Numbered from the stretch's first letter, positions 1-10,726 are shown. The stretch: DNA of 64,000 nucleotides from Prauserella muralis (GCF_003202285.1 NZ_MASW01000006.1:620001-684000); one strand, 5' to 3'. Notes: generated from the letters alone by a model not told the origin. Numbers and translations are program-made.

Positions 1-1
1 G

Positions 2-889
2 GCGGCGGTGGTCGCCATGCTGTGGCGGCTGTACCAGGACGGCATGCGCAGGGCTGACGCGGCCGCCCGGCAGGTCGAGGCCGAACGCGCGCGCATCGAC
101 GAACAGCAGGTGGCCCTCCGGGAGCAGCAGCTGGCGCTGCGCCGGTACGAGGTCGCGTTCGCGTCGATCAGCGGCCGCGGCGAGCTCGGCGAGCAGGTGC
201 TCATCGAGACCGCGCGGGCGCTCGGCCTGCGCGAAGGGCTGCACTTCACCTCGCAGACCGATCTGGCGGGCGGCGGCGCGGTCAAGCCGGACATGGTGCT
301 GCGGGTGGGCGGCGGACGGAGCGTGCCGGTGGACGCCAAGGCCTCCATGGCGTGCTGGGCGGAGGCCGTGGAGACCGACAACCCGGACGAGCGGTTGGAC
401 GCGCTGCGGGTTCACGTCCGCAATCTGCGCTCACGGGCGGCCGAGCTCGCGGGCAAGGGCTACCAGCGCTGGGCCGACGCCATCTACGGGACGGTGATGT
501 TCGTGCCGTCCGACGCGGCGGTGGTCGCCGCGCTGGACACCGATCCGGAGCTGCTGCGCTGGATGCTGGACCGCCGGGTGTTCCTGTGTGGTCCGACCGG
601 GTTCGCGGTCGTGGCGTCGGCGGCGCTGTTCGCGGCCACGGAGCGCACCCTGCTCGAGGACGTGGAGCAGGTGCGCGCACAGGCCGCGTCGGCCCATCGC
701 GCCGCGGGCAACGCCGTCGACGCGGTGAACCTGTCGAGCACGCACCTCCAGCGGTTCCTGTCGGCACGGCGACGGGAGCTGGAGGCACTGGAGTCCTTCC
801 GCTCCAGCGTGTCACCGCTCACCGAGGCGGCCGCGAGCCCGTCTGCCGTCCCCGCGATCCGGAAGGGGGATGAACTGCCCGCGAACTGA
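2..889 (+). CDS. rmuC: RmuC family DNA recombination protein (5' end missing)
   Basis: The reading frame is open to the left edge, and the first visible residues (AAVVAMLWRLYQDG) look like the end of an N-terminal membrane anchor, so the true start lies outside the window. A charged coiled-coil stretch (about residues 12-50 of the visible part) is followed by the RmuC core: a GRGELGEQVL block, then KPDMVLRV and VPVDAKA, which form the PD-(D/E)XK-like nuclease core. RmuC family proteins limit recombination between inverted repeats. Only the C-terminal two thirds is visible. It is co-directional with the DUF6542 gene, with a 190-bp gap that shows no clear structure. Confidence 0.85.
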   Translation, partial: AAVVAMLWRLYQDGMRRADAAARQVEAERARIDEQQVALREQQLALRRYEVAFASISGRGELGEQVLIETARALGLREGLHFTSQTDLAGGGAVKPDMVLRVGGGRSVPVDAKASMACWAEAVETDNPDERLDALRVHVRNLRSRAAELAGKGYQRWADAIYGTVMFVPSDAAVVAALDTDPELLRWMLDRRVFLCGPTGFAVVASAALFAATERTLLEDVEQVRAQAASAHRAAGNAVDAVNLSSTHLQRFLSARRRELEALESFRSSVSPLTEAAASPSAVPAIRKGDELPAN

Positions 890-1079
890 CGGCACCGCCA
901 CAACTGAAGATCGGGACGATCGGGACAAAGCCATCCGAATGCACGCCGGCCCGCCTTGTCTGGACCATCACGGCGAGTGGCCATGGGCTGTGCGTGATCT
1001 CACGCTGGTGGGTGTTGCCAGTACCGCGGTTCCAGATGGGTAGCAAGTTTGCGGGGATTACCGGATACGGTGTTCCCTC

Positions 1080-2162
1080 GTGACCGCCATACGCGATCGC
1101 CAGAGCGATCCTGACGCCGCTGATGACGACGCCCCGATTCCGTGGGACGAGCGTTCCATCGTCGGCGCCCGGCGCGGTCTGCCGTGGTGGGGGTCGGTCC
1201 TGCTGGCCCTCGGCACGGCGGTGCTGGGCGCGGTCGTGGACCTCCAGGTCTCCGATGCACTCGGCGGCCTCTTCCAGGGCTTCTTCCTGGCCGGCTCGGT
1301 CGTGGCCGTCGGAGCCGTCCAGCGACGCAACCTCTTCGGGCCGATGGTGCAGCCTCCGCTGATCCAGGCGGCCACGGTGCCGACCATGGTCCTGGTGGCG
1401 TCAGGTCTGCCGTCGAGCAGCGACACGCTCGCGAAGGTGCTCGCGATCAGCACACCGCTGATCAACGGGTTCCCGATGATGGCCATCACCACGGCCCTCA
1501 CGGTGGCGATCGGCATCTACCGCATGTTCCGCGAGCGGGACCCGGATGCGCCGCAGAAGGTTCGCGAGAAGGGCAGGCGGGCCGACGACCGCGACCGCTC
1601 CGACGATGGTGCGCGGGCCGCGGGCAAGCGCAAGGGGCTGGGGCGGCGAGCAGGCGCCGCTGACGGCGATGTCGACCCGGACGAGCCGACGAAGTCCGTG
1701 CGTCCCGCGGCGAAGCGGCCCGGCAAGGGCAAGCCCGCCGAGGCGCGGGGCGAACCTCGTCGCGGCGACGCTGCCGGGGCGGCCGGTGCCGCTGGCAAGC
1801 GTTCGCGGCCTCCTGCCGAGGACGCGAAGCGGGGCAGGCAGCGGCGGCCCGGCCCGGAAGCCGCGCCTCGCGAAGGCGGTCCGCGTGAAGGCGGTCCTCG
1901 CGAGGCGGGGGGCAGGACCCCGCGGGAGCAGGGCGGGCGTCCACCGCGGCAGCGCCCGCAGGCGCCTCCGGATGCCGCCGAACGCCGGCGGCGGGCTGAG
2001 GAGTGGCCGGACTCGATTCCCGGGCCGAAACGCCCACGGCGGCGCCCGGCGAGCGGTGACGAACCACCACCGCCGCGCAGGCCGTCCGGGCCGAGGCGCG
2101 ACCCCGGCCGGGGCGAGCGCCCGCCCCGGCGCAACCGGCCGTGGGACGACGAGCAGGACTGA
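1080..2162 (+). CDS. DUF6542 membrane protein with long basic Arg/Gly/Pro-rich tail
   Basis: GTG start. Residues about 1-145 contain four hydrophobic helices (first around WWGSVLLALG) and match the DUF6542 domain as I remember it. Residues 150-360 are a low-complexity cytoplasmic tail rich in Arg, Lys, Gly and Pro, with short repeats such as GGPREGGPRE. The gene is convergent with ispH; the same pair (Rv1110/Rv1111c) is adjacent in mycobacteria, which supports the assignment. The function of the family is unknown. The basic tail could bind nucleic acid or anionic polymers; this is inference only. Confidence 0.75.
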   Translation: MTAIRDRQSDPDAADDDAPIPWDERSIVGARRGLPWWGSVLLALGTAVLGAVVDLQVSDALGGLFQGFFLAGSVVAVGAVQRRNLFGPMVQPPLIQAATVPTMVLVASGLPSSSDTLAKVLAISTPLINGFPMMAITTALTVAIGIYRMFRERDPDAPQKVREKGRRADDRDRSDDGARAAGKRKGLGRRAGAADGDVDPDEPTKSVRPAAKRPGKGKPAEARGEPRRGDAAGAAGAAGKRSRPPAEDAKRGRQRRPGPEAAPREGGPREGGPREAGGRTPREQGGRPPRQRPQAPPDAAERRRRAEEWPDSIPGPKRPRRRPASGDEPPPPRRPSGPRRDPGRGERPPRRNRPWDDEQD

Positions 2163-2274
2163 CCGCACGGCGACCGCGGCCGTATCCGGCGGGCAGCGGC
2201 TCGCCGGGCACGACCGTCAGCCACGCGCCGGCTGTGGCCGGCCGGTCAGCGCCGAACGAACCGCACGGCCCGGG

Positions 2275-3312
2275 CTACCGCACGCTGCTGCGGGCGGACT
2301 CGCCGGAGGAACGCAGCTCGCGCGGCAACGCGAACGAGATCTTCTCGTTGGCGGTGGTGACCTCCTGGACGTCGGTCCAGCCACGCTCGGCGAGCCACTC
2401 CAGCAGTTCCATCACGAGCACGTCCGGCACCGAGGCGCCACTGGTGACGCCCACGGTCTCGACGCCGTCGAGCCACGCCTCGTCCACCTCGTGTGCGAAG
2501 TCGACGAGGTGCGAGTCGCGTGCGCCCGCCTGCAGCGCCACCTCCACGAGCCGCTGCGAGTTCGACGAGTTGCCCGAGCCGACCACCAGCACCAGGTCGC
2601 ACTCCGCCGCCATGGCCTTGACGGCGACCTGCCGGTTGGAGGTGGCGTAGCAGATGTCGTCGCTCGGCGGATCCGAGATCTCCGGGAAGCGCTCCCGGAG
2701 CTGGTCCACGCGCTCCATCGTCTCGTCCACGCTCAGGGTGGTCTGCGACAGCCACACGACCTTCGACGGGTCGCGCACGGCGACCTTGTCGACGTCCTCC
2801 GGGGTGTCCACGAGCTGAACGCGGTCAGGGGCCTCACCCGAGGTGCCCTCGACCTCCTCGTGCCCGGCGTGGCCGATGAGCATGATGTCGTAGTCGTCGC
2901 GGGCGAACCGGTTGACTTCCTTGTGGACCTTGGTCACCAGCGGGCACGTCGCGTCGATGGTGCGGAGGTTGCGCTGCTCCGCCTCGGCCCTCACCGCGGG
3001 CGACACGCCGTGCGCCGAGAACACCACGAGGCCGCCCTCGGGCACCTCGGACGCCTCGTCCACGAAGATCACGCCGCGCTCACGCAACGTGTCCACGACG
3101 TGACGGTTGTGCACGATCTCCTTGCGGACGTACACCGGCGGGCCGTACATCTCGAGCACCTTCTCGACCGTGATCACGGCCCGGTCGACCCCGGCGCAGT
3201 ACCCGCGCGGCTTGGCCAGCAGAACGCGCTTACCACCGGAGACGACAGCGTCGTCGCCGCCCTCGATCGATACGCTGGTGGCAGGCTCTGTTCCTGGGCT
3301 CGCTGCACTCAT
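2275..3312 (-). CDS. ispH: 4-hydroxy-3-methylbut-2-enyl diphosphate reductase
   Basis: Last enzyme of the MEP isoprenoid pathway. It reduces HMBPP to IPP and DMAPP with a [4Fe-4S] cluster. The three cluster cysteines are visible: PRGYCAGV (Cys39), [11 protein letters not shown], and [10 protein letters not shown]. The substrate-binding [11 protein letters not shown] motif follows. I chose the ATG at 3312 (345 aa); the frame stays open further upstream, but that extension is not conserved-looking. It is convergent with DUF6542 and divergent from the lipid-droplet protein gene, whose ATG is 118 bp away. Confidence 0.95.
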   Translation of the reverse strand: MSAASPGTEPATSVSIEGGDDAVVSGGKRVLLAKPRGYCAGVDRAVITVEKVLEMYGPPVYVRKEIVHNRHVVDTLRERGVIFVDEASEVPEGGLVVFSAHGVSPAVRAEAEQRNLRTIDATCPLVTKVHKEVNRFARDDYDIMLIGHAGHEEVEGTSGEAPDRVQLVDTPEDVDKVAVRDPSKVVWLSQTTLSVDETMERVDQLRERFPEISDPPSDDICYATSNRQVAVKAMAAECDLVLVVGSGNSSNSQRLVEVALQAGARDSHLVDFAHEVDEAWLDGVETVGVTSGASVPDVLVMELLEWLAERGWTDVQEVTTANEKISFALPRELRSSGESARSSVR

Positions 3313-3430
3313 GCCACCAGGGTACGGGTGAGCACCGAGGCGGAAGATGTGAGACGACCCCATGGGATGCATGACACGTACAGCCCCATTCGAGTGGGCA
3401 GGACGCGCCATCTGCGGCACGCTTAGGGGC

Positions 3431-4168
3431 ATGAAGCATCTCCCGTTCCCACTCCGGGTCGCCGCGGGCATCGCCGTCACCACCGCCGAGCGGGTGCGGG
3501 ACCTGCCCAAGCAGCTCACCGAGCTGCCGGTGACGGTGGCCAGCCAGGTCCTGCAGGCCTCGATGCGGGTTCAGCAGCAGGTCACCGAACTGGCCATCAA
3601 GGGCGACGACGCTCTCTCGGCACTGCGCCCCGCCGAGGAGGAGCCGAGCTGGGCCACCTTCGACGAGGACATCGAGCCGGATCTCGCGGCCCCGGCAGGC
3701 GTCAACGGCAGCCACCCCGGCGCGGCCGCGCAGGCGGCGGCACCGCGGCCGCTCGCGCCCGAGCCGCCCGCTCCGCCCGAGCCCCCCGCGCAGGCGGAAC
3801 CGTCCGCGCTGCCCGAGCCTGCCGCGACCAAGGAACCTGCCGAGCCGTTGGCCGACGACTCCGACGACCCCTGGGTCGCCGAGGAACGCGCGCTCGCCGA
3901 GGAGCACTCCGAGGGCGAGTTCGACAGCCCCGGTAGCCCCGCCGACGGCTCCGCTCCGGGTGGCATCACCGGCTACGACGAGCTGACCCTGCCCCAGGTG
4001 CGGGCCCGCCTGCGCAGGCTGACGCTGACCCAGCTGGAGGAGTTGCTCGCCTACGAGCGCGAGCACGCCAACCGCCCGGCCTTCACCGGCATGCTCACGC
4101 GCCGCATCGGCAACGTCCGGCAGGCGACCGCCGACGAGGGCGGCTCCGAGGACCAGAACCCGCGGTGA
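3431..4168 (+). CDS. lipid droplet-associated protein (Rv1109c-like)
   Basis: The ATG is followed by [20 protein letters not shown], the conserved N-terminal amphipathic region of the actinobacterial family that sits between ispH and xseA. Residues about 75-165 are a disordered Ala/Pro/Glu linker with repeated PEPPAPPEP-type units. The C-terminal 60 residues ([20 protein letters not shown]) form a conserved helical segment. Its stop overlaps the xseA GTG (GTGA), so the two are co-transcribed. The name rests on recall of the family, and the biochemical role is not established. Confidence 0.75.
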   Translation: MKHLPFPLRVAAGIAVTTAERVRDLPKQLTELPVTVASQVLQASMRVQQQVTELAIKGDDALSALRPAEEEPSWATFDEDIEPDLAAPAGVNGSHPGAAAQAAAPRPLAPEPPAPPEPPAQAEPSALPEPAATKEPAEPLADDSDDPWVAEERALAEEHSEGEFDSPGSPADGSAPGGITGYDELTLPQVRARLRRLTLTQLEELLAYEREHANRPAFTGMLTRRIGNVRQATADEGGSEDQNPR

Positions 4169-5427
4169 GCAGCGGCACCGAGCCGGCCACCCGCGCCGCG
4201 GGCCAGGCGTCGTCCGCGGAGAACCCCTGGCCGGTCCGCACCGTCGCCCGCAAGATCGCCGACTGGATCCACCGTCTCGGGGCCGTGTGGGTCGAGGGCC
4301 AGGTCACCCAGGTCAACGCCCGGCCCGGCACGTCGACGGCCTTCCTGACACTGCGCGACCCGGCCGCGGACGTCTCCATGACCGTGACCTGTCCGGCTCG
4401 CCTGCTGCGCGAGATCGAGCCGCCGTTGCGCGACGGGGCGAGCGTCGTGGTGCACGCCAAGCCGACGTTCTTCCTCGGCCGCGGCACGCTGAGCCTGCGC
4501 GCCAACGAGATCCGCCCGGTGGGCATCGGCGAGCTGCTCGCCCGCATCGAACGGCTGCGCAGGCTGCTGGCCGCCGAGGGCCTGTTCGCCGCCGAACGCA
4601 AGCGCAGGCTGCCGTTCCTGCCCAGGGGCATCGGGCTGATCACCGGCCGTGCGTCGGCGGCCGAGCACGACGTGCTGGTCAACGCGCAGGCCCGCTGGCC
4701 CGCCGTCGCCTTCCACGTCGTGAACACCGCCGTGCAGGGCGTCAACGCCGTGCCACAGATCATCCGCGCGCTGTCGCGCCTCGACGCCGACCCGGACGTC
4801 GACGTGATCGTCATCGCCCGGGGTGGTGGCAGCGTCGAGGATCTGCTGCCCTTCTCCGACGAGGCGCTGTGCAGGGCCGTCGCCGCCGCGGGCACACCGG
4901 TGGTGAGCGCCATCGGCCACGAGCCGGACTCTCCGCTGCTCGACCACGTCGCCGACCTGCGCTGCTCCACCCCGACCGACGCGGGCAAGCGGGTGGTGCC
5001 GGACGTGCGGGAGGAGACGGCCCGGGTGCACCAGCTGCGCGACCGCGCTCGCCGCGCCCTGCACGGCTGGGTGGACACCCAGTGCCGCCTGCTCGACCAG
5101 CTGCGCAGCCGCCCGTCACTGGCCGACCCGCTCGGCCCGATCGAGCGCCGCGCCACGGAGGTGGAGACGCAGCGCGAGCGAGGGCGCCGGGCCGTGCTCA
5201 CCACCCTCAGCCGGGAGCAGGCGGCCCTGGCGTCGGCGCGGGCCCGGCTGGCCGCGCTCGGACCCTCGGCGACGCTGGAACGCGGTTACGCGGTGGTGCA
5301 GTTCTCGGACGCCGAAGGCAACCTCAAGGTGCTCCGATCGGTCTCTGATATTGCCGACGGCGCCACGCTGCGGGTGCGGGTCGCCGACGGCGCCGTCCGA
5401 GCGACCGTCCAGGGACACGAGGAGTGA
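4165..5427 (+). CDS. xseA: exodeoxyribonuclease VII large subunit
   Basis: Catalytic subunit of exonuclease VII, which degrades single-stranded DNA to acid-insoluble oligonucleotides. It has an N-terminal OB fold ([20 protein letters not shown]) and a catalytic domain with the [15 protein letters not shown] and [15 protein letters not shown] motifs and the [17 protein letters not shown] block. The C-terminal half is coiled-coil, as expected for docking XseB. At 420 aa it is full length. The GTG start overlaps the previous stop and the TGA overlaps the next GTG, giving a tight operon with 5424-5867 and xseB. Confidence 0.95.
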   Translation: MSSGTEPATRAAGQASSAENPWPVRTVARKIADWIHRLGAVWVEGQVTQVNARPGTSTAFLTLRDPAADVSMTVTCPARLLREIEPPLRDGASVVVHAKPTFFLGRGTLSLRANEIRPVGIGELLARIERLRRLLAAEGLFAAERKRRLPFLPRGIGLITGRASAAEHDVLVNAQARWPAVAFHVVNTAVQGVNAVPQIIRALSRLDADPDVDVIVIARGGGSVEDLLPFSDEALCRAVAAAGTPVVSAIGHEPDSPLLDHVADLRCSTPTDAGKRVVPDVREETARVHQLRDRARRALHGWVDTQCRLLDQLRSRPSLADPLGPIERRATEVETQRERGRRAVLTTLSREQAALASARARLAALGPSATLERGYAVVQFSDAEGNLKVLRSVSDIADGATLRVRVADGAVRATVQGHEE

Positions 5428-5867
5428 ATGCCGTGCGCGAGTGCGCTTTCCTTCCGCTGACCAGGGACGCCGCCCGCGTCTGCCAGGATGCGGCGCAGGG
5501 CGAGGCCCGTGGCCGGGCCACCGTCGTGCGGCACAGGGCCGAGGAGGTCGAGGCCGCCGCTGCCCTGTGCTGGACCGCGCTGCTCGCCGGGTGCGAGGCG
5601 GGCGGCCGGTGGGAGCTGGGACCCCGGCTGCGCAGGCTCTCCGAGGCCACCTCCCAGTACGCGGGGACGCGGTGGTGGTTCCGGGAGGGCGCGGTCCATC
5701 GCCGCCGGGTCGCCAGCGCGCAGTCGCGCATCGAGGACGCCATCGCCGACGGTGACGGCCAGGAGTTCGCCGCCGCCTTCGTCGGCTACGACCACGCCAT
5801 GGCCAGCGCGGTAGTGTGCGCACAGAGCGTCACCCCCGGGGTGCGGCCGCCGACGAGCGTGGAATGA
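5424..5867 (+). CDS. small conserved-looking protein between xseA and xseB
   Basis: 147-aa product of unknown function. The evidence for a real gene is positional: its GTG overlaps the xseA stop (GTGA) and its TGA overlaps the xseB ATG (ATGA), so it is translationally coupled on both sides. The product is mostly helical and Trp-containing ([17 protein letters not shown]), with no signal peptide or membrane helix. Several shadow frames overlap here, but only this one has coupling at both ends. I do not recognise a domain. Its position suggests a lineage-specific partner of exonuclease VII. Confidence 0.6.
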   Translation: MNAVRECAFLPLTRDAARVCQDAAQGEARGRATVVRHRAEEVEAAAALCWTALLAGCEAGGRWELGPRLRRLSEATSQYAGTRWWFREGAVHRRRVASAQSRIEDAIADGDGQEFAAAFVGYDHAMASAVVCAQSVTPGVRPPTSVE

Positions 5868-6145
5868 GGACCGTGAGCGAACCGGAAGGCGAGGAGACCG
5901 TCCTCGGCTACGAACAGGCCCGTGACCAGCTGATCGAGGTCGTCCGTGACCTGGAGGCCGGTGGTCTGTCCCTGGAGGAGTCGCTGGCGCTGTGGGAGAA
6001 GGGCGAGCGGCTCGCCAAGTTGTGCGAGCAACATCTCGAAGGTGCCCGGGAGCGGATCGAGGCCGCGCTGGCTACGGTAGAGGACGCGCCGGACACCGAG
6101 TCCACCGAGGAGGCTGACGGCTCCTCCGGTGGTCGCTCTTCATGA
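5864..6145 (+). CDS. xseB: exodeoxyribonuclease VII small subunit
   Basis: Non-catalytic subunit that binds the coiled-coil tail of XseA. The signature is [18 protein letters not shown] followed by [20 protein letters not shown]. The product is about 93 aa, slightly longer than usual because of an acidic C-terminal tail ([14 protein letters not shown]). The ATG at 5864 overlaps the preceding stop; a GTG nine bases later would also fit. Its end precedes the glpX start by 40 bp. Confidence 0.92.
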   Translation: MRTVSEPEGEETVLGYEQARDQLIEVVRDLEAGGLSLEESLALWEKGERLAKLCEQHLEGARERIEAALATVEDAPDTESTEEADGSSGGRSS

Positions 6146-6185
6146 TGTCCGGGATGTTGTCGACTACGCCATCCGGGAGGCCGAG

Positions 6186-7244
6186 ATGACCGCCGCCAGC
6201 CACGCCAGCAGCAGCCCGAGACGCGGAGAGGCCCCGGACCGCAACCTGGCGATGGAGCTGGTCAGGGTCACCGAGGCGGCCGCCATGGCCGCGGGCCGCT
6301 GGGTCGGCAAGGGGGACAAGAACGGCGGCGACGGCGCGGCGGTCGACGCCATGCGCCAGCTCATCGGCACCGTCTCGATGCGCGGGGTCGTCGTGATCGG
6401 CGAGGGCGAGAAGGACGAGGCGCCCATGCTGTTCAACGGCGAGGAGGTCGGCAACGGCGACGGGCCCGACTGCGATGTCGCCGTGGACCCGATCGACGGC
6501 ACCACCCTGATGGCCAAGGGCATGCCCAACGCGCTCGCGGTGCTCGCCGTGGCCGAGCGGGGCGCCATGTTCGACCCGTCCGCCGTGTTCTACATGGAGA
6601 AGCTCGCCGTGGGCCCGGAGGCCGCGGGGGCGGTGGATCTGGCGGCGCCGATCGCGGAGAACATCCGGCGGGTCGCGAAGGCCAAGCACAGTGGCGTGTC
6701 GGACGTGACGGTGTGCATTCTCGACCGGCCCCGGCACGAGACCCTCGTCAAGGAGGTCCGGGACGCGGGCGCGCGGATCCGGTTCATCAGCGACGGCGAC
6801 GTGGCCGGGGCGATCGCCGCGGCCAGGCCCACCACCGGCGTGGACATGTTGCTGGGCATCGGAGGCACCCCCGAGGGGATCATCGCCGCGTGCGCGATGA
6901 AGTGCCTCGGCGGTGAGCTGCAGGGCAGGCTGTGGCCGAAGGACGACGCCGAGCGCGAGAAGGCCCGCGACGCGGGCCACGACCTCGACCGGGTCCTCAC
7001 CACCGACGACCTCGTGCGCGGCGACAACGTCTTCTTCTGCGCCACCGGCGTCACCGACGGCGACCTGCTGCGGGGTGTGCACTACCGCGCGGGCGGCGCC
7101 ACCACGCAGTCCATCGTGATGCGGTCCAAGTCGGGCACGGTGCGGCTGATCGACGGCTACCACCGGCTCACCAAACTGCGCTCGTACTCGTCGGTGGACT
7201 TCGACGGCAGCCTGGGTGACGACGTCGTCCCGCCGCTTCCCTGA
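6186..7244 (+). CDS. glpX: class II fructose-1,6-bisphosphatase
   Basis: Gluconeogenic enzyme that hydrolyses fructose 1,6-bisphosphate to fructose 6-phosphate, with metal dependence. Diagnostic motifs are [19 protein letters not shown] (metal-binding phosphatase signature) and [15 protein letters not shown] chose the ATG at 6186 because a GGGAGG ribosome-binding site ends 5 bases before it; the product is 352 aa. The stop overlaps the next ATG (TGATG). In mycobacteria glpX is the only FBPase and lies near fum, as here. Confidence 0.95.
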   Translation: MTAASHASSSPRRGEAPDRNLAMELVRVTEAAAMAAGRWVGKGDKNGGDGAAVDAMRQLIGTVSMRGVVVIGEGEKDEAPMLFNGEEVGNGDGPDCDVAVDPIDGTTLMAKGMPNALAVLAVAERGAMFDPSAVFYMEKLAVGPEAAGAVDLAAPIAENIRRVAKAKHSGVSDVTVCILDRPRHETLVKEVRDAGARIRFISDGDVAGAIAAARPTTGVDMLLGIGGTPEGIIAACAMKCLGGELQGRLWPKDDAEREKARDAGHDLDRVLTTDDLVRGDNVFFCATGVTDGDLLRGVHYRAGGATTQSIVMRSKSGTVRLIDGYHRLTKLRSYSSVDFDGSLGDDVVPPLP

Positions 7245-8128
7245 TGGGCAGGGTCAGGTCACGCCTGGCCGGTGCGCTCGCCGCGGTGTCGGTGCTGGCC
7301 CTGGTGGGCGTGCCGATCGCCTCGGCGGTGCAGCCGTCCATCGTGGGCGGTGTGCCGGCCGACCAGCCCTACCCGTTCGCGGTCTCGCTGCAGCAGAACT
7401 CCGGTGAGCACTTCTGCGGCGGTGCTCTGGTCGCGGCGGAGTGGGTGGTGACGGCCGCCCACTGCGTGCAGGGCCGCGAGCCCGCCGAGTTCTCCGCACG
7501 CATCGGCAGTCTCGACCGCACGCAGGGCGGTGAGGTCATCGAACCCGCGCAGGTGCTGCCGCATCCGGACTACGACCCGGACGGGGCAGGCGGCGACGTC
7601 GCGCTGGTGCGGCTGGCGAGCCCGGCGCAGGCGGAGCCGATCGCGCTCGCGACCGGTGCCGAGGTCGGCGTGCCGACCCGCATTCTCGGCTGGGGCCAGA
7701 CGTGTCCCACGGAAGGGTGTGGCACGAGCCCGGTGACGCTGCAGCAGCTCGACACGTCCGTTGTGGACGGTGCGGGATGCACGGCCGTGTTCGACCCCGC
7801 CGTGGAGCTGTGCACCGGCAACCCGGAGGGCCGCAAGGGCGCGTGCTACGGCGACTCCGGCGGGCCGGAGATCATCCGGGCAGGCGAGCGGTGGCTGCTG
7901 GCGGGCGTGTCCAGCCGTCCGGGTGTCCACGACGCGACCTGCGGCACGGGCCCGTCGATCTACACCTCGGTGGTGGCCTACACGCCGTGGATCACCGAGC
8001 ACGTGGCGCCTCCGCCGCCGAGTCCGCAACCGACCTCGAGCAGTCAGTCCACGTCGGGCGCCCCACCGACCTCGGGCACGCCGTCACCGTCCGGCACCCC
8101 GCCGGCGACCACGCCCACACCGTCCTAG
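7244..8128 (+). CDS. secreted trypsin-fold (S1A) serine protease with Ser/Pro/Thr-rich tail
   Basis: It has a signal peptide (residues 1-28, cleaved after ASA), a four-residue spacer, then IVGG at residue 33, so activation resembles classical zymogens. The catalytic triad is complete: His73 in TAAHC, Asp118 in DVALVRL, Ser205 in GDSGGP. The residue six before the catalytic Ser (S1 pocket base, Asp in trypsin) is Gly199, so trypsin-like Lys/Arg specificity is not predicted. The last 35 residues are a Ser/Pro/Thr-rich extension. The start overlaps the glpX stop, an unusual pairing of a metabolic and a secreted gene. It is convergent with the reductase gene across a palindromic repeat. Confidence 0.9.
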   Translation: MGRVRSRLAGALAAVSVLALVGVPIASAVQPSIVGGVPADQPYPFAVSLQQNSGEHFCGGALVAAEWVVTAAHCVQGREPAEFSARIGSLDRTQGGEVIEPAQVLPHPDYDPDGAGGDVALVRLASPAQAEPIALATGAEVGVPTRILGWGQTCPTEGCGTSPVTLQQLDTSVVDGAGCTAVFDPAVELCTGNPEGRKGACYGDSGGPEIIRAGERWLLAGVSSRPGVHDATCGTGPSIYTSVVAYTPWITEHVAPPPPSPQPTSSSQSTSGAPPTSGTPSPSGTPPATTPTPS

Positions 8129-8139
8129 AGTCGTGCCCG

Positions 8140-8190
8140 CGTGCCCAAGGTGACCTTGGGCACGCGTCGTGTACCCAAGGTCACCTTGGG
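8140..8190. repeat. paired 17-bp palindrome repeat, copy 1
   Basis: Two cores, CCCAAGGTGACCTTGGG (8144-8160) and its exact reverse complement CCCAAGGTCACCTTGGG (8174-8190), start 30 bp apart. The first is extended by CGTG...CACG. It lies between the convergent protease and reductase genes, so it can act as a bidirectional terminator, although there is no U tract. The same architecture recurs at 15762-15808. Confidence 0.8.
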
Positions 8191-8213
8191 CTCGCCGCCG
8201 GGCGGGGCCGGAG

Positions 8214-9206
8214 TCACTCTGCGTTGCTGGAGTGGCCCGGGAACAGGTGCGCGTCCGGGTCGAGCAGTACGGCGATGTTGTTGATGGCCGTGGCCGCCTC
8301 GCCGAAGCCGGTGGCGATGAGCTTGACCTTGCCCGGATAGGCGGCCACGTCGCCCGCGGCGTAGACCCGCTCGCGCGCCGTGGCCATCGTCGAGTCGACC
8401 TCGATGGAGCGATGGTCGATCTTGAGGCCCCAGTTCTCGATCGGACCGAGGTCGGCGGTGAACCCGAGGGCGGCCACCACCGTCTGCGCGGGCAGCACGA
8501 GCCGTTCGCCGCCCTTGGGCTCCACCTCGATCTCGGCGAGCGCGCCGTCGGTGCCGTTGCCCCGCAGAGCGGTGACCTCGGCGTCGGTGATGATCCGCAC
8601 GCCGGCCTCCCTGGCCTCGCGCACGATGGACTCGGCGGCGCGGAACCGCGACCTGCGGTGCACGAGGGTCACGCTCGAGGCGATCGAACGCAGCGCCAGC
8701 ACCCAGTCGAACGCCGAGTCGCCACCGCCGACCACCACCACGTCCTGGCCACGGTGCGCCTCCAGCGCGGGCACGAAGTGGACGAGACCTCTGCCGAGCC
8801 AGCCGTCGCCCGCGGGCAGCGGGCGCGGGGTGAACTCGCCGATGCCCGCGGTGATCAGCACAGCGCCCGCGCGCACGACGTCGCCGCCGTCGAGCGTCAT
8901 CTCCAGACCGTCCGGTGTGGAAGTGAGTGCCTCGGCCTTGCGGCCGAGCAGATAGGTCGGGTTCCACTGCCCCGCCTGCTCCACGAGGCCCTTGATCAGG
9001 TCCCGGCCGCGCACGGCGGGAAAACCGCCCACGTCGTAGATCAGCTTCTCCGGGTACATCGCCGTGACCTGGCCGCCGGTCTCGGGCAGGGAGTCGACGA
9101 CGGCCATCGACAGGCCGCGGAACCCCGCGTAGTAGGCAGCGAACAGTCCGGTCGGCCCGGCGCCCACGATGAGGACGTCGACCGACAGCGTCTCGGGCGA
9201 GCCCAT
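8214..9206 (-). CDS. ferredoxin/flavodoxin--NADP(+) reductase, thioredoxin-reductase-like type
   Basis: FAD/NAD(P)H oxidoreductase of 330 aa. The FAD-binding Rossmann motif is at residues 13-18 (VGAGPTG), a second dinucleotide motif ([12 protein letters not shown]) is near residue 158, and the FAD-closing [12 protein letters not shown] is near residue 290. There is no CxxC redox pair, which separates it from thioredoxin reductase and fits the TrxR-like ferredoxin--NADP reductases. It likely supplies or removes electrons from ferredoxin, but the partner is not encoded nearby. It is divergent from fumC; 101 bp separate the starts. Confidence 0.82.
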   Translation of the reverse strand: MGSPETLSVDVLIVGAGPTGLFAAYYAGFRGLSMAVVDSLPETGGQVTAMYPEKLIYDVGGFPAVRGRDLIKGLVEQAGQWNPTYLLGRKAEALTSTPDGLEMTLDGGDVVRAGAVLITAGIGEFTPRPLPAGDGWLGRGLVHFVPALEAHRGQDVVVVGGGDSAFDWVLALRSIASSVTLVHRRSRFRAAESIVREAREAGVRIITDAEVTALRGNGTDGALAEIEVEPKGGERLVLPAQTVVAALGFTADLGPIENWGLKIDHRSIEVDSTMATARERVYAAGDVAAYPGKVKLIATGFGEAATAINNIAVLLDPDAHLFPGHSSNAE

Positions 9207-9307
9207 GGCTCACCGCCCTTCCGCCAGTGGTGGGTGGCAGTCTCGCCGCCGATCTTAGTGCCGAAGGACACCGGGCGGTGCGCGTCGCGCTGCGCCAGAC
9301 TGGCGTC

Positions 9308-10705
9308 ATGGCAGAACAGGAATTCCGGATCGAGCACGACACCATGGGTGAGGTGCGGGTTCCCGCCGATGCCCTCTACCGTGCGCAGACGCAGCGTGCC
9401 GTCGAGAACTTCCCGATCTCCGGGCGTGGCCTGGAACGCGCGCAGATCCGCGCGCTCGGACTGCTGAAGGCTGCCGCCGCCCGCGTCAACGCCCGGCTGG
9501 GGGTGCTCGACGGCGACCTGGCCGCGGCCATCGCGAAGGCGGCCGACGAGGTCGCCGAGGGCGCACACGACGCGCACTTCCCCATCGACGTGTTCCAGAC
9601 CGGGTCGGGCACGTCGTCGAACATGAACGCCAACGAGGTCATCGCGACGCTCGCCTCCCGGGCGCTCGGCCGCGACGTGCACCCGAACGACCACGTCAAC
9701 GCGTCACAGTCGTCCAACGACACTTTCCCGACGACGATCCACGTCGCGGCCACCGAAGCGGTGCTCACCGACGTCATCCCGGCACTGGACCACCTGGCGA
9801 GCATCATCGAGCGGCGCGCAGGCGAGTGGGATGAGGTGGTGAAGTCGGGCCGCACGCACCTGATGGACGCGGTGCCGATCACGCTCGGCCAGGAGGCGGG
9901 GGCGTGGGCCGCGCAGGTGCGCTTCGGCATCGAGCGGCTGCGCAGCGGCCTGCCCCGGCTCGGCGAGCTGCCCATCGGCGGCACGGCGGTGGGCAGCGGC
10001 CTGAACGCGCCGGACGGGTTCGGCGGCGCCGTCGCCGCGGAGCTGGCGCAGGTGACGGGGCTGCCGCTCACCGAGGCGCGCGACCACTTCGAGGCCCAGG
10101 CCTCGCAGGACGGCGTGGTGGAGACGTCGGGGCACCTGCGCACGGTGGCGGTGTCGCTGAACAAGATCGCCAACGACCTGCGCTGGCTCGGGTCGGGCCC
10201 GCGCACCGGCCTTGCCGAGCTGGCGCTGCCGGACCTGCAGCCCGGCTCGTCGATCATGCCGGGCAAGGTGAACCCGGTGATTCCGGAGGCCACGCTGCAG
10301 GTGGTGGCACAGGTGATCGGCAATGACGCGGCCGTGGCGTTCGCGGGCTCGCAGGGCAACTTCCAGCTCAACGTCAACCTGCCGGTGATCGCGCGCAACG
10401 TGCTGGAGTCGGCGCGGCTGCTGGCGGCGGTGTCCCGGCTGCTGGCGGACAAGGTGTTCGCGGGGCTGGAGGTCAACGCCGAGCGGATGCGCGCCTACGC
10501 CGAGGGTTCGCCGTCGATCGTGACGCCGCTGAACAAGTACCTGGGCTACGAGGAGGCGGCGTCGGTGGCCAAGCAGGCGCTGGCGGACCTCAAGCCGATC
10601 CGCGAGGTCGTGCTGGAACGCGGCCACGTCGCCGACGGCAAGCTCACCGAGGCCCAGCTGGACGAGGCTCTCGACGTGCTGCGCATGGCCCGCGGCGGCA
10701 GGTGA
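9308..10705 (+). CDS. fumC: class II fumarate hydratase
   Basis: TCA-cycle enzyme interconverting fumarate and malate, independent of iron. The superfamily signature [11 protein letters not shown] is present, as are the active-site blocks [15 protein letters not shown] and [10 protein letters not shown]. The ATG at 9308 ([11 protein letters not shown]) is preferred over the upstream in-frame ATG because similarity begins here; the product is 465 aa, normal for the family. It is near glpX, as in mycobacteria. Confidence 0.95.
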   Translation: MAEQEFRIEHDTMGEVRVPADALYRAQTQRAVENFPISGRGLERAQIRALGLLKAAAARVNARLGVLDGDLAAAIAKAADEVAEGAHDAHFPIDVFQTGSGTSSNMNANEVIATLASRALGRDVHPNDHVNASQSSNDTFPTTIHVAATEAVLTDVIPALDHLASIIERRAGEWDEVVKSGRTHLMDAVPITLGQEAGAWAAQVRFGIERLRSGLPRLGELPIGGTAVGSGLNAPDGFGGAVAAELAQVTGLPLTEARDHFEAQASQDGVVETSGHLRTVAVSLNKIANDLRWLGSGPRTGLAELALPDLQPGSSIMPGKVNPVIPEATLQVVAQVIGNDAAVAFAGSQGNFQLNVNLPVIARNVLESARLLAAVSRLLADKVFAGLEVNAERMRAYAEGSPSIVTPLNKYLGYEEAASVAKQALADLKPIREVVLERGHVADGKLTEAQLDEALDVLRMARGGR

Positions 10706-10726
10706 TCCCAGGTCCGTTCTCGGCCG

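Noticed and set aside
1546-3426. Long plus-strand ORF of 626 codons across DUF6542 and ispH
   Set aside because: It shadows two well-supported genes in other frames; its product is low-complexity and has no domain.
8140-8190. Possible CRISPR-like repeat
   Set aside because: Only two palindromic cores with a 13-bp gap and no spacers or cas genes.
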